Origin: Thiohalospira sp046546335
GTDB taxonomy: Bacteria; Pseudomonadota; Gammaproteobacteria; Thiohalospirales; Thiohalospiraceae
Assembly: GCF_046546335.1 (NCBI RefSeq)
Contig: NZ_JBKGYA010000134.1
Direction: 5' to 3' (one strand)
Length of the DNA: 5,822 nt
Shown: positions 5,775 to 5,822 of the stretch, piece by piece
Layout: every line of letters starts with the position of its first letter
How positions within the stretch are numbered: position 1 is the stretch's first letter
Program-made: the position numbers and the translations under genes
Notes under the pieces: model-generated
What the model saw: the letters and a program-made list of their open reading frames with translations, nothing else
What the model was told of the DNA's origin: nothing
The model's database searches: none

Positions 5775-5822
5775 GCACGCCGCTCCCGGCAGGGACCCAT
5801 GTCGAGACTGGGGGTACAGGGC

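Noticed and set aside
3703..5775. A 690-codon open frame on the plus strand opposite prlC
   Set aside because: Long antisense frames are common in GC-rich DNA. The product is low-complexity (Val/Gly/Glu/Arg-rich), with no domain, and prlC on the other strand is unmistakable.

Overview
This is a very GC-rich window (roughly 70% by eye) with tightly packed genes. Acidic proteins, especially the secreted one at the left edge, and PrlC-type oligopeptidase A suggest a high-GC, possibly halophilic gammaproteobacterium, for example of the Ectothiorhodospiraceae type. This assignment is inference from composition and gene content; there is no rRNA or other taxonomic marker here.

Layout. Positions 1-1265, + strand: the 3' end of a secreted subtilisin/kexin-like S8 protease with a C-terminal P domain, followed after 14 bp by a small lipoprotein gene whose mature part looks like the N-terminal prodomain region of the same protease class. 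The two are probably co-transcribed and may form a protease and trans-acting propeptide (chaperone or inhibitor) pair. This is the most interesting part of the window. Positions 1301-2868, - strand: a 57-residue hydrophobic protein with a CxxC motif (2868 to 2695), a class I SAM methyltransferase (2583 to 1948) and a stand-alone macrodomain protein (1837 to 1301). They are separated by about 110-bp gaps, so they may be one transcription unit or several. Positions 3008-5736, - strand: oligopeptidase A (M3 zinc metallopeptidase) with a second class I methyltransferase directly downstream. The ribosome binding site of the second gene overlaps the oligopeptidase stop codon, which suggests translational coupling.

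No tRNA, rRNA, CRISPR array, insertion sequence or convincing intrinsic terminator was seen. Apart from the protease/prodomain-like lipoprotein pair, a macrodomain lacking the usual catalytic aspartate and the small CxxC membrane protein, the window reads as ordinary chromosomal housekeeping and accessory sequence.
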